64,000 nucleotides of DNA. It comes from Deltaproteobacteria bacterium (GTDB lineage Bacteria > Myxococcota > Myxococcia > Myxococcales > SZAS-1). The DNA is taken from positions 124,001 through 188,000 of the forward strand of contig JAFEBB010000006.1 of assembly GCA_018266075.1 (NCBI GenBank). The letters run 5' to 3'. A program made the translations under genes and the position numbers. The notes under the pieces are model-generated. The model was not told where the DNA came from, ran no database searches, and saw only the letters and a list, made by a program, of their open reading frames with translations. Shown piece by piece: positions 25,314 to 33,952 of this stretch; within the stretch, counting starts at the first letter, position 1, and each line of letters starts with the position of its first letter.

Positions 25314-27053
25314 GTGAAATTCGCCTGCGAGAGCTGCCAGACCAAGTACACCATCCCGGATGAGAAGGTCCGCGGGAAGGTGCTGAAGATCCGCTGCAAG
25401 AAGTGCGGATCGGTCATCACGGTCAAAGAAGAAGTCGCGGCCATCCCCGAGCCGGAGGCGCCACCCGTCGAGGAGCGCACGCGCGTCGCGGACATTGGCC
25501 TGCTCGAGAAGCTGCGCCAGGCCGAGGAGGCCAAGAACGCCGGGAGCTCCACGCAGCAGGCGGCGCCCGCGTACAGCGAGCCCGAGGCGCCGCTGCCCGT
25601 CGAGTGGTACGTGATGATCAACGGCGAGCAGGTGGGTCCGCTCTCGCCCGACGATCTCGGCGCCAAGATCGCCAGCAACGAGGTGAGCGATCGCAGCCAC
25701 GTGTGGCGCGACGGCATGGCCGAGTGGAAGCGCGCCGCCGACGTGGACGAGCTCGCCAAGCACTTCGCGCCGCCGCCTCCGCCGCCCAAGCCTGCTGCCC
25801 CTCCGCGCGCACCGCCGTCTCCGCCGCGCATGGCGCCCGCTCCCGCACCGGCGCCTGCCCGCGCTGCGCCCGCGCCCGCCGCCGCCGCGAACTTCGACTC
25901 CGAAGACGACAACGTGCCCACGGTGGCGCGCCCGCGTCCGAGCCTCAACGAGTTCTTCCCCGAGCAGGAGCCCGAGGCCACGGCGGCTGCGTCGAGCGAG
26001 CCGGATTCGGAGCCCTCGAGCGATCCCACCGGCGATCCGCTCTTCGACGACGAGCGCCCCAGCCGCAACGGCTCGGCCCGCGCGGCGCCGCAGAGCAACC
26101 TCGCCGACCTGATGGGCGACCTCGGCGGCGACGATCATGAGCAGAGCGGCGCTGGCCCCTTGGACGTGAACGGCGGCGGCGCGGATCCCTTCGCGGCGGT
26201 GCCCGATTCGCCGTCGATGGCCAAGCCGCAGATCGGCGAGCAGACCCGCTTCTTCATGAAGAAGGCGGGCGTCACCAACCGCAACCCGTGGTGGAAGTAC
26301 GCCCTGTTCATCCTCTCCATCCCGGTGCTCCTGGGCACGGGCCTCTACGCCATGGGGAGCATGGGCTACGGCGGCACGGTGATGGTCTACGACGAGCGCA
26401 CCGGCGAGCAGAAGCAGGTGCAGCGCTTCTCCATCGAGGCGGTGAAGAGCAACGGCCTCGCCGCGCTGCTCTCGGGCCAGTCGAAGGCGCCGCCGCCGAA
26501 CGTGGTGAAGAAGCCGGTGGTGGCCAAGAAGGATCCAGACGTGAAGAAGGGGCCCACGCCGGTCGATCCGAACGCCGGCGATCCCAAGGCGAACCTCACC
26601 GACGAGCAGAAGAAGAAGCTCGCGGCCGCCCAGCAGAAGGGCCCCGACCTCGGCCTCGTGGGCGACGACCCCACCAAGGACAAACCCAGCAACAGCACGG
26701 GCCCGGTCGATCACTCCAAGGGCACGAAGGACTCTCCCGGCGTGGACAAGGCCGAGGCGCTCAAGGCCGAAGACATCAAGAAGGTCGTCGACGACAACTC
26801 GGCCTCCTTCAACAAGTGCGTGGAGGATCACTTGAAGCGCGACCCCAGCTGGAAGGGCGGGCGCATCAACGTGAGCCTCAAGATCGGCCCTTCTGGCACC
26901 GTGCTCGAGAGTGGCATCGACAAGCAGGACGTGGCCTCGTCGGACGTCGGCGAGTGCCTCAAGACCCGCTTCAAGCGCATGCACTTCCCCCGCTTCGGCG
27001 GCGAGGAGCCCCAGGACGTGGAGTTCCCCCTGGTGCTCGCCAACGGCGGCTGA
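25314..27053 (+). CDS. Zinc-ribbon/GYF/TM protein with AgmX/PglI C-terminal domain
   Basis: A 579-residue protein starting at a GTG (FACESCQTKYTIPDEKVRGK follows). Residues 1-40 are an MJ0042-type zinc ribbon (CESC and CKKC). Residues about 98-150 form a GYF_2-like domain (EWYVMINGEQVGPLS). A long Pro/Ala-rich linker leads to one membrane helix near residue 330 (ALFILSIPVLLGTGLYAMG), then a periplasmic Lys-rich stretch, and a C-terminal TonB-like domain (residues about 480-579) of the AgmX/PglI type. GltJ/AgmX of the Myxococcus gliding machine shares this order, but paralogues are common, so motility is not proven. Two EutN/CcmL genes follow directly. Confidence 0.85.
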   Translation: MKFACESCQTKYTIPDEKVRGKVLKIRCKKCGSVITVKEEVAAIPEPEAPPVEERTRVADIGLLEKLRQAEEAKNAGSSTQQAAPAYSEPEAPLPVEWYVMINGEQVGPLSPDDLGAKIASNEVSDRSHVWRDGMAEWKRAADVDELAKHFAPPPPPPKPAAPPRAPPSPPRMAPAPAPAPARAAPAPAAAANFDSEDDNVPTVARPRPSLNEFFPEQEPEATAAASSEPDSEPSSDPTGDPLFDDERPSRNGSARAAPQSNLADLMGDLGGDDHEQSGAGPLDVNGGGADPFAAVPDSPSMAKPQIGEQTRFFMKKAGVTNRNPWWKYALFILSIPVLLGTGLYAMGSMGYGGTVMVYDERTGEQKQVQRFSIEAVKSNGLAALLSGQSKAPPPNVVKKPVVAKKDPDVKKGPTPVDPNAGDPKANLTDEQKKKLAAAQQKGPDLGLVGDDPTKDKPSNSTGPVDHSKGTKDSPGVDKAEALKAEDIKKVVDDNSASFNKCVEDHLKRDPSWKGGRINVSLKIGPSGTVLESGIDKQDVASSDVGECLKTRFKRMHFPRFGGEEPQDVEFPLVLANGG

Positions 27054-27055
27054 CC

Positions 27056-27334
27056 ATGTACCTGGGGCGCGTGATCGGCACGGTGGTGGCCAGCCAGAAG
27101 TACGAGGGGCTGGAGGGCAAGCGCCTGCTCGTGGTGCAGCCGCTCGATCACCACCAGAAGCCCAACGGCCCGCCCGAGGTCGCGGTGGATACGACGCAGG
27201 CCGGACCAAAGGAGCTCGTGCTGCTCGTGGGCTCGCGCGAGGCCGCGCTGGCGTGCGATCCCTGGTTCGTGCCGGTGGACGCGGCCATCGTGGGCATCGT
27301 GGATCGCGTGTCGCTCCGCAAGGGGAGCGCATGA
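27056..27334 (+). CDS. EutN/CcmL-family BMC-P shell vertex protein (first copy)
   Basis: A 92-residue protein beginning MYLGRVIGTVVASQKYEGL with the later VPVDAAIVGIVDRV, both diagnostic of EutN/CcmL. Such proteins form pentamers that cap the vertices of bacterial microcompartments. Its ATG follows the AgmX-like stop by 2 bases, and its own stop overlaps the next start (ATGA), so the three genes are translationally coupled. No hexameric BMC-H shell gene or cargo enzyme is nearby. Confidence 0.9.
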   Translation: MYLGRVIGTVVASQKYEGLEGKRLLVVQPLDHHQKPNGPPEVAVDTTQAGPKELVLLVGSREAALACDPWFVPVDAAIVGIVDRVSLRKGSA

Positions 27335-27600
27335 TCCTCTGCCAGGTGGAAGGCACCGTGGTGTGCACGGTGAAGCACCCCAAGTTCGCCGCGAAGACGC
27401 TGCTCGTGGTCCAGCCCATCGACGAGGCGGGCAAGCCCACGGGCAAGAGCTTCGTCGCGGTCGATCACGCCCAGGCCGGCGAGGGCGATCGGGTGCTGGT
27501 GCTGCGGGAAGGAAACGGCGTCCGTCAGGTTCTGAAGGACCCCAATCTGCCGATTCGCTCGGTGATTGTGGGGGTTGTGGACCGCGTCGACGTGGGGTAA
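27331..27600 (+). CDS. EutN/CcmL-family BMC-P shell vertex protein (second copy)
   Basis: An 89-residue paralogue of the preceding gene (QVEGTVVCTVKHPKFAAKTL at the N-terminus, SVIVGVVDRVDVG at the end), with the same fold and length. The start overlaps the previous stop by 4 bases. The pair is divergent enough to be an old duplication. They may form mixed pentamers or have a non-compartment role. Confidence 0.9.
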   Translation: MILCQVEGTVVCTVKHPKFAAKTLLVVQPIDEAGKPTGKSFVAVDHAQAGEGDRVLVLREGNGVRQVLKDPNLPIRSVIVGVVDRVDVG

Positions 27601-27615
27601 GGCCCACCCGTTTTT
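27592..27615 (+). terminator. Possible terminator after the BMC-P pair
   Basis: GTGGG (27592-27596) pairs with CCCAC (27603-27607) across a 6-base loop and is followed by CCGTTTTT. The hairpin overlaps the second BMC-P stop codon. It would separate this operon from the HTTM gene. Confidence 0.45.
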
Positions 27616-27673
27616 CGTCGCACAATCCGCCGTGGGCCCTGGCCGGCCCCGCGGCCCAATTGAGGATTTGTCG

Positions 27674-29422
27674 ATGAGCACAGCCAGCCCGCTCGCGCCC
27701 GCCGCTCCGGCGCCCGCGCCCGCCGCGAAGGTCCGCGCCCGCGACCTGCCCGCCGGCTTGAAGACCTATTTGGCCCGCTACTGGGTGGGCAAGCTGGACA
27801 TGCGGCCGTTCGCCTTCTACCGCATGGCGGTCGGCATCTTTCTTTTCTACGACCTCTGCGACTTCTTCCCGGGGATGCGCACGTTCTTCAGCGATGAAGG
27901 CGTGCTCCCGCGCACCCCGTTCCTCGGCCAGTGGGCGCGGCAGTGGCGCTTCTCGCTGCTGGACTCGTTCGGTCCGCCGGCGCTGACGTACGTCTTCTGG
28001 TTCTTCTCGGCGGCGTGCGTGCTGGCGATGGCGGTGGGCTACCGCACGCGGCTCGCGAGCTTCTTGTCCTTCCTCTGCCTGGCGAGCTTTCAGGAGCGGT
28101 TGCCGCCGCTCTTCGACGGCTCGGACACCGTCATTCGCATGTGCCTCTTCTGGCACATGTTCTGCCCCACCGGGAACGCGTGGAGCGTGGACGCGCTGCT
28201 CGCCGAGCGCCGCGGCCAGCCGCTCCCGAAGATCGTGGGCGCGCTGCCGTTCCGCATCCTCCAGCTGCAGGTGGCGTGGATCTACCTCTGCACCTTCGCG
28301 CACAAGATCCAGGGCAACACCTGGCGCAACGGCGACGCGGTTCACTACACGGTGCACCTGAACCATGTGTTCTCGCGCCCGTGGGCGGCCACGACCATCG
28401 CCGACATCGCCCCGCTGATGGCGCTCGCCACCTGGGGCACCCTGGTCTTCGAGGCCGGCTTCCTCTTCCTGGTCTACCTGCCCAGCCCGAGCGCCAAGCT
28501 CTTCAAGTGGGTGAAGGCGTTTGCGATCTTGTCCATCGTGTCCATGCACGTGGGCATCATGTTCACGATCAACGTGGGCAACTTCAGCTACCTGATGCCG
28601 CTGACGTTGACGATGTTCTGGGAGCCCGAGTGGATCGACTGGCTCGTTAACAAGATTGTTAGCAAGCTCGGGCCCTCACGCATGGAGCGCATCCGCGAGC
28701 TGGCGCTCAAGTTCCCCGAGTTCCGCGTGGTGGAGGCGCCGGCCGGCGGCTGGTTCTCGGCGCGCACGAAGGAGCGCTTCACCAACTGGGGCGGGGTGGC
28801 GCTGGTGCTCTGGTTCATCGCCTGCACCTGGTACGCGACGCCGCCCTATATCCGCACCTGGACGGGCCAGCAGCTCACCGTGGTCAGCCGCGCGCTGGGG
28901 CAGGGCGGCGTGAACCCCATGCCGCACTGGATCGAGACGCCGGTGCAGGCGCTCGACGTGTGGAGCAGCTGGGACATGTTCTCGCCCGAGCCGCTGCGCA
29001 CGGACTACCACCTCACCGCGCCGGGCGAGCTCGAGGACGGCACGCCGGTGAACCTCTTCGGCTCCGACGCCGGCGAGCAGCGCGGCTTCTGGTTCACGCG
29101 CTGGTTCAAATACTTCGAGAACGTGACCGGCGGCGACAAGCTGCTCCCCCTGGAGTGGGGCCGCTACATGTGCCGCGAGCGGAACTTCAACCTCGGGCCC
29201 GGCGAGAAGCGGCTGTACACGTTCACGCTCTACAAAGAGAACCAGATCATCCCGCCCATTGGGCAGCCCTGGCCGCCGGTGACGAAGGACCAGGTCTGGG
29301 TGCACCGCTGCTTCGACAAGCCCAGTGAGAACAAAGTGAGTCCTGCGAACCCGCTTCCCGGGCCGATCGCCACGCCCGCGCCGCTGCCTCCGCGGCAGAA
29401 CCAGCCGGCGTTGGCGCCGTAG
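27674..29422 (+). CDS. HTTM-domain membrane protein
   Basis: A 582-residue integral membrane protein. After an Ala/Pro N-terminus, the first half has the horizontally transferred transmembrane domain typical of vitamin K-dependent gamma-carboxylase relatives: PFAFYRMAVGIFLFYDLCDF, the FFSDEGVLPR loop, and a run of helices to about residue 325. A final helix lies near residue 380, followed by a soluble domain of about 190 residues that includes WSSWDMFSPEPLRTDYH. Bacterial members have no known reaction; the carboxylase catalytic residues were not verified. GAGG precedes the ATG at 27674. Confidence 0.85.
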   Translation: MSTASPLAPAAPAPAPAAKVRARDLPAGLKTYLARYWVGKLDMRPFAFYRMAVGIFLFYDLCDFFPGMRTFFSDEGVLPRTPFLGQWARQWRFSLLDSFGPPALTYVFWFFSAACVLAMAVGYRTRLASFLSFLCLASFQERLPPLFDGSDTVIRMCLFWHMFCPTGNAWSVDALLAERRGQPLPKIVGALPFRILQLQVAWIYLCTFAHKIQGNTWRNGDAVHYTVHLNHVFSRPWAATTIADIAPLMALATWGTLVFEAGFLFLVYLPSPSAKLFKWVKAFAILSIVSMHVGIMFTINVGNFSYLMPLTLTMFWEPEWIDWLVNKIVSKLGPSRMERIRELALKFPEFRVVEAPAGGWFSARTKERFTNWGGVALVLWFIACTWYATPPYIRTWTGQQLTVVSRALGQGGVNPMPHWIETPVQALDVWSSWDMFSPEPLRTDYHLTAPGELEDGTPVNLFGSDAGEQRGFWFTRWFKYFENVTGGDKLLPLEWGRYMCRERNFNLGPGEKRLYTFTLYKENQIIPPIGQPWPPVTKDQVWVHRCFDKPSENKVSPANPLPGPIATPAPLPPRQNQPALAP

Positions 29423-29514
29423 TCAGAAGGGCAAAGCCAGGCGCGTCGGTTTGAAATCCCGAGTGGGCGCGGCTATAGCTGCGCCCCTTTCGCGCCCGGG
29501 CGGTCCGGGTTCCC

Positions 29515-29970
29515 ATGTTCGTCGGCATCGCCAGGGTCACGCTGAGCATTCCCGGCGCCGCGTCTCTCAAGGACAAGCGCCAGGTGGTGCGCAAGCTCCT
29601 CGACCGGGCCCGCGCCAAGTTCAACGTCGCCGCCGCCGAGGTGGCCGACAACGACCTCTGGCAAAAGGCCGTCCTGGGCTTTTGCGTGGTGGGAAACGAG
29701 CGCAGCTTCGTGTCGGAGAGCGTCGACAACATCCTTCACTTCGTGGAGGAGGCGTACCTGGCGCCCGTGGTCGACAGACAGGTGGAGATCTTGGCCATGG
29801 GCGGCGGCTTGTTCGGCTCGCAGGCGATCGGCCAGGGGGGCCTCACCATCGATGCGGGCAACCGCACGCTGGCCGAAGCAGAGGCCGAGCAGGCGGAGAG
29901 CGGCGAAGGCGACGAAGGCGATTGGGAAGGCGAAGACGAGGGCTGGGACGAGCCCGAGGAGGATCAATGA
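29515..29970 (+). CDS. DUF503 (YlxP-like) protein with acidic tail
   Basis: A 151-residue protein. The first 95 residues match DUF503 (VGIARVTLSIPGAASLKDKR at the start), a small fold commonly encoded beside rbfA; the last 40 residues are mostly Asp, Glu and Gly. It overlaps rbfA by 4 bases (ATGA), the classic nusA-infB-ylxP-rbfA-truB order without the first two genes. Confidence 0.88.
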   Translation: MFVGIARVTLSIPGAASLKDKRQVVRKLLDRARAKFNVAAAEVADNDLWQKAVLGFCVVGNERSFVSESVDNILHFVEEAYLAPVVDRQVEILAMGGGLFGSQAIGQGGLTIDAGNRTLAEAEAEQAESGEGDEGDWEGEDEGWDEPEEDQ

Positions 29971-30329
29971 GCTCGAGACCGGCCCGTGTGGCCCAGCAGA
30001 TTCAGCAGGAGATTGCGCAGCTGCTCGGCCGCGGGGCGATCAAGGACCCGCGGGTGGGCTTCGTGACCATCACCGGCGCGGAGATCGACCGCGAGCTGCG
30101 GCACGCCACCGTCTACTACTCGCTCATGGGCGAGCAGGCGGAGAAGGAGTCCACGCAGAAGGGGCTGGAGTCGGCGGCGGGCTTTCTGCGCCGCGAGCTG
30201 GCGCACAGCCTGAAGCTGCGGCACGCGCCGGAGCTCCACTTCAAGTTCGACGCCTCGGTCGAGCAGGGCGATCGCATCGAGCGCTTGCTGCGCGATGTGA
30301 AGAAGGGCCCGACCGAGGGCGAGAAGTAG
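29967..30329 (+). CDS. rbfA: 30S ribosome-binding factor A
   Basis: A 120-residue protein of usual length. It shows the N-terminal helix ARVAQQIQQEIAQLL, then KDPRVGFVTITGAEID and the KH-like core ending in LHFKFDASVEQGDRI. RbfA binds the 5' end helix of 16S rRNA during late 30S maturation. Coupled to DUF503 upstream; truB follows 10 bases later. Confidence 0.95.
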   Translation: MSSRPARVAQQIQQEIAQLLGRGAIKDPRVGFVTITGAEIDRELRHATVYYSLMGEQAEKESTQKGLESAAGFLRRELAHSLKLRHAPELHFKFDASVEQGDRIERLLRDVKKGPTEGEK

Positions 30330-30339
30330 CGGCGGCAAC

Positions 30340-31242
30340 ATGGACGGCATCCTCGTTGTCGACAAGCCGGCCGGGCCCACGTCCTTCGACGTGGTGCACC
30401 GCGTGCGCGCGAGCCTCAAGGTCTCCAAGGTCGGCCACACCGGCACCCTGGATCCCATGGCCACGGGCGTGCTGCCGATCTGCCTCGGCGCGGCCACGCG
30501 GCTCGCGGGCTATTTGACCGAGGGCGACAAGGAGTACCTGGCCACGGTGGCGCTCGGCGCGAGCACCGACACGCAGGACGCCACGGGCACCGTGCTCCAG
30601 GCCCGCGACGTGCCCGCGTTCACCCGCGCGCAGCTCGACCAGGCCATCGCCAGGTTCCGCGGGCCGCAGCAGCAGATCCCGCCCATGTACTCGGCGGTGA
30701 AGAAGGACGGCAAGCGGCTCTACGAGCACGCGCGTGCGGGCCGCGAGGTGGAGCGCGAGGCGCGGTCGATCACCGTCCACGCGATGGAGCTCCTGGATTT
30801 CGGCGAGCGCGAGCTGAAGATTCGCGTGGCGTGCTCCAAGGGCACGTACGTGCGCACGCTCGCGCACGATCTGGGCGAGGCGCTCGGATGTGGCGCGCAT
30901 CTGTCGGCGCTGCGGCGCACCAAGAGCGGGCCGTTCGGGCTCGAGAACGCCGCGCAGTTGAAGGAGCTGGTGGATCTCGGCCCGGCGCGGCGCGAGGAAG
31001 CGCGGCGCTGGCTGGTGCCGCTCGCCGACGCGTTCGCCGAGTTCCCGGCGATCACACTGGACGCCGCCACGCTGGCGAAGAAGGTGGCGCACGGCCAGCC
31101 GCTCGAGCTGCCGCGGTCGCTGGAGGTCGTGGAGGGTGGCAAGGTGCGCATCCTCGGGCCCGACGGGACGATGGTCGCGTTCGCCGAGCGCAAGGGGCCG
31201 GAGCTTCGCTACCTGCGCGTGCTGCTGGGCAGCGGCGCTTGA
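30340..31242 (+). CDS. truB: tRNA pseudouridine(55) synthase
   Basis: A 300-residue enzyme that isomerises U55 in the tRNA T-loop. The catalytic Asp lies in GHTGTLDPMATG; supporting motifs are DKPAGPTSFDVVHRVR, QIPPMYSAVKKDGKRLYE and CSKGTYVRTLAHDLGE. A C-terminal PUA-like domain follows (residues about 230-300). In an operon with DUF503 and rbfA; ttcA follows 34 bases later. Confidence 0.97.
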   Translation: MDGILVVDKPAGPTSFDVVHRVRASLKVSKVGHTGTLDPMATGVLPICLGAATRLAGYLTEGDKEYLATVALGASTDTQDATGTVLQARDVPAFTRAQLDQAIARFRGPQQQIPPMYSAVKKDGKRLYEHARAGREVEREARSITVHAMELLDFGERELKIRVACSKGTYVRTLAHDLGEALGCGAHLSALRRTKSGPFGLENAAQLKELVDLGPARREEARRWLVPLADAFAEFPAITLDAATLAKKVAHGQPLELPRSLEVVEGGKVRILGPDGTMVAFAERKGPELRYLRVLLGSGA

Positions 31243-31276
31243 TTTTCCCGCCGCTTGGCGGCTACACGGACGCCCC

Positions 31277-32134
31277 ATGGAAACGCACGTCCTCGAAGCG
31301 CGCCTGCTGAACCACGTGGGCAAGGCCATCGCCGACTTTGGCCTCATCAAAGGCGGCGACCGGATCATGGTGGGCATCTCGGGCGGCAAGGACTCGTACA
31401 CCCTGCTGCACCTGCTGCGCCGGCTCGCGGCCAAGAGCCCCGAGAAGTTCGAGATCGTGGCCGTGAACCTCGACCAGGGTCACCCGGGCTTCCCCGCGCA
31501 CGTGCTCGAGGACTACTTCAAGGCCGAGGGCGTCGCGTACAAGATGCTCAAGCAGGACACGTACTCCATCGTGAAGCGGCTCGTTCCCGAGGGAAAGACG
31601 TACTGCTCGGTGTGCAGCAAGCTGCGCCGGGGCATCCTCTACACGGCGGCGCGCGAGCTGAACTGCAACAAGATCGCGCTGGGCCACCACCGCGAGGACC
31701 TCATCGAGACGCTGCTCATGAGCGCGCTCTACTCGGGCTCGCTCAAGAGCATGCCGCCGTTCCTGCGCAGCAAGGACGGCCGCAACGTTGTCATCCGGCC
31801 CATGTGCTACGCGCCCGAGGACGAGATCGCCGAGTTCGCGAAGCAGATGGCGTTCCCGATCATCCCCTGCAACCTCTGCGGCTCGCAGGAGCTGATGCGC
31901 ACCAAGGTGAAGCGGCTGATCCGCGATCTGCACGCGGAGAACCGCCAGGTGAAGGGCAACCTGCTCAACGCGCTCACCAACGTGGTGCCCAGCCACTTGA
32001 TGGACAAGAAGCTCTTCGACGTGGGCGAGCTGCGTGGAAATGATCCGTGGCTCGACGGCGATGAGCCCGAAGAGGCCGAGGCCTGCGCGACGCCCGCGCC
32101 CGAGCCGAAGCTCACCACGCTCCGTGTGCCCTGA
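31277..32134 (+). CDS. ttcA: tRNA 2-thiocytidine(32) synthetase, TtcA family
   Basis: A 285-residue PP-loop ATPase. The SGGKDS loop near residue 37 binds ATP; CSVCSK and CNLCGS supply the two CxxC pairs, three of whose Cys hold the Fe-S cluster in TtcA. The ALGHHREDLIETLLM block is also typical. It thiolates C32 in a subset of tRNAs. The C-terminus is a short Glu/Pro/Ala tail. Confidence 0.93.
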   Translation: METHVLEARLLNHVGKAIADFGLIKGGDRIMVGISGGKDSYTLLHLLRRLAAKSPEKFEIVAVNLDQGHPGFPAHVLEDYFKAEGVAYKMLKQDTYSIVKRLVPEGKTYCSVCSKLRRGILYTAARELNCNKIALGHHREDLIETLLMSALYSGSLKSMPPFLRSKDGRNVVIRPMCYAPEDEIAEFAKQMAFPIIPCNLCGSQELMRTKVKRLIRDLHAENRQVKGNLLNALTNVVPSHLMDKKLFDVGELRGNDPWLDGDEPEEAEACATPAPEPKLTTLRVP

Positions 32135-32150
32135 GATTTCTGGTCGGCGC

Positions 32151-32254
32151 GATCCCGGATCAGCGGATCCGGATCAATCGTAAGATCCTGATCCGACTAC
32201 CGGATCCGGGCTGATCCACGCCCAATGTCAGGGTGGGATCGTAAGCTGCCGATC
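32151..32254. repeat. GATC-dense inverted repeat upstream of a zinc-ribbon gene
   Basis: Ten GATC tetramers occur in 104 bases, eight of them in 32151-32216. An imperfect inverted repeat pairs 32157-32176 with 32189-32217 (shared words GGATCAGC, GGATCCGG, GATCA) around the inner hairpin GGATC-AATCGTAA-GATCC. The word ATCGTAAG recurs at 32177 and 32238, 61 bases apart. It lies between ttcA and the next start codon. Confidence 0.6.
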
Positions 32255-32324
32255 AGCCGGGCGAGGAGTGTATCCAGAGGGCGCCCGGCCATATCCAGCG
32301 AGAGAGAGAAGGGGAGGACCCATC

Positions 32325-32882
32325 ATGGCGGTGAAGCTGATGCCCGTGGCCGCGCCGGTCAGCAACGAGGCGGTTGTGCCTGCGGAGCCCGTCGAGCAGG
32401 AGTTGCAGCAGCCGAAGCAGCCGCGCAAGCGGCGCCGCGCGGCCGTCTACGACGCCGACGGAAATGAAGTTCTGATCACGCTCAAGTGTCTCAAGTGTCA
32501 GCGCATGCACCCGCTGAGCAACTTCGGCCTGCGCAAGATGGCCGACGGCGCGATCCGCAACCAGCCGTGGTGCCGCGAGTGCCGCGGCGCCTCGAGCCCG
32601 AAGAAGAAGAAGTCGGAGCTGGCGGCTGAGGCAGCGGCCGAGACGGTGGTGGCGGAGGCCGTGGAGCCGATGCTGGAGGCCGCGCCCGTGCAGGCGGCGC
32701 CCGCGCCGGTACTCGCGGCCGAGCCCGCGCTCACCTACGGCCAGCCCATGCAGGTGGTGCCGCTGACGGCGGAGCAGGTGCTGCGTGCGCTCGCGCCCCA
32801 GACGCCGCAGGCCCAGCCCGCCGTGCCCGAGGCGCCGTCGGCGCCGGCCAGCGAGCCTGTGCCCGAGCCGAAGCCGGAGTAG
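32325..32882 (+). CDS. Zinc-ribbon protein with Lys/Arg core and Ala/Pro/Glu tail
   Basis: A 185-residue protein with GGGGAGG upstream of the ATG. Residues about 30-42 are highly basic (KQPRKRRRAAVYDADGN). A zinc ribbon follows: LKCLKCQRMHPLSNFG and WCRECRG, a pattern also seen in phage-type HNH/endonuclease VII-like ribbons, but without their catalytic His residues. The last 100 residues are Ala, Pro, Glu and Val. Nucleic-acid binding is likely. The unusual GATC-rich leader just upstream could be its regulator site. Confidence 0.7.
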   Translation: MAVKLMPVAAPVSNEAVVPAEPVEQELQQPKQPRKRRRAAVYDADGNEVLITLKCLKCQRMHPLSNFGLRKMADGAIRNQPWCRECRGASSPKKKKSELAAEAAAETVVAEAVEPMLEAAPVQAAPAPVLAAEPALTYGQPMQVVPLTAEQVLRALAPQTPQAQPAVPEAPSAPASEPVPEPKPE

Positions 32883-32885
32883 CGC

Positions 32886-33125
32886 TTACGGCTCTTCGGC
32901 GGGAACGGCTGACGCCGGCGATCCAGCGAGGTTGCCGGCCTGGTCCAGGTGCTTCTGCTCCTGCTTCATCGCTGCCTCGGCGCGCTGCTTGGTCTGGTCG
33001 ACGATCTGCTGCGGCGTGCCTTGAACGGTGCCGTCGCCGGCGGCGACCACCTTGGCCGTGTTCAGCTGGGTGGCGATGATCCAGGCCAGGATGGCCATTC
33101 CCGCGAGCAGGACCACGAATTTCAT
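32886..33125 (-). CDS. Small single-pass membrane protein, 79 residues
   Basis: An N-terminal hydrophobic segment (FVVLLAGMAILAWIIATQL) followed by a soluble helical tail with TPQQIVDQTKQRAEAAMKQE. GGAGG lies six bases before the ATG. No Cys in the signal region, so it is probably anchored rather than lipidated. Function unknown. Divergent from the aldolase, with a 113-base shared leader. Confidence 0.7.
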   Translation of the reverse strand: MKFVVLLAGMAILAWIIATQLNTAKVVAAGDGTVQGTPQQIVDQTKQRAEAAMKQEQKHLDQAGNLAGSPASAVPAEEP

Positions 33126-33238
33126 TTTCGCCTCCGGTCCTCGAGTCTAGGCCCCGCGTTGCGCGAGGCGCCAGTGGGCTCGGTGCCCCTGGAGTTCGCG
33201 TCGACAGCGCGGGAGCAGCCAAGTAGATTGCGCCGCCC

Positions 33239-33952
33239 ATGGCCCCTGCTGGTCAGCTCCCGCTCCCGCGCCTGCGTCAGCAGGTCGTGCAGACGAGCCG
33301 AAGGCTCCACGCCAACGGCTGGGTCGCCAACCACGACGGCAACGTCTCGGTGCGACTCACGGGCAACCGCTTCCTCATCACCTGCACCGCCATCTCCAAG
33401 GCCGACGTGGACGACGCCGCGCTGCTCGTCGTCGACGAGAAGGGCAACGTGCTCGAGGGCCGCAAGCGTCCCTTCAGCGAGCTCGACCTGCACCTCGGCG
33501 CCTACAAGGCCCGGCCCGACGTGCAGGCGGTGATCCACGCGCACCCGCCCTATGCCACGGCCACAGGGCTGGTGGGCCTGGCGCTCGACTGTCCCGCGAT
33601 GCCGGAAGTCGTCGTCTCGCTGGGTCCGCAGGTCCCGCTTGCCTTGCGAGCGCTGCCCAAGAGCGACGCCGCGGTCAAGCAGGTGCAGGAGCTGCTCCAC
33701 GAGCACGACGCGCTCCTGCTCTCGGGCAACGGCGCGCTCACCGTGGGCGATGACTTGAGCCAGGCGCTCCTGCGCATGGAGCTGGTGGAGCACGTGGCCA
33801 AGATCTTCTCCGTGGCCAAGAGCATGGGCCCGGTGCGGCCGCTCTCGCCGGCGGAGCTCGAGACGCTGCTGGCCGCGCGGACCAAGGCGGGGCTGGGGCC
33901 GGCGGGCCGCGCGGCGAAGGCCAAGGCCGATGGCGACAAGCCCAAGCGCTGA
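33239..33952 (+). CDS. Class II aldolase/adducin-family protein
   Basis: A 237-residue zinc enzyme of the fuculose-1-phosphate aldolase family. NHDGNVSVRL is the substrate loop; HAHPPYATATG gives two zinc-binding His and the later LLSGNGALTVG the usual third-ligand region, although the expected His there reads as Asn. The tail is basic. Substrate cannot be read: sugar-phosphate aldolase or methylthioribulose-phosphate dehydratase are both possible. It overlaps the MFS gene by 23 bases. Confidence 0.82.
   Translation: MAPAGQLPLPRLRQQVVQTSRRLHANGWVANHDGNVSVRLTGNRFLITCTAISKADVDDAALLVVDEKGNVLEGRKRPFSELDLHLGAYKARPDVQAVIHAHPPYATATGLVGLALDCPAMPEVVVSLGPQVPLALRALPKSDAAVKQVQELLHEHDALLLSGNGALTVGDDLSQALLRMELVEHVAKIFSVAKSMGPVRPLSPAELETLLAARTKAGLGPAGRAAKAKADGDKPKR

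Noticed and set aside
25314-27053. Naming the AgmX-like gene gltJ/agmX
   Set aside because: The domain order fits, but paralogues with the same domains are common and no other gliding-motility gene is adjacent.
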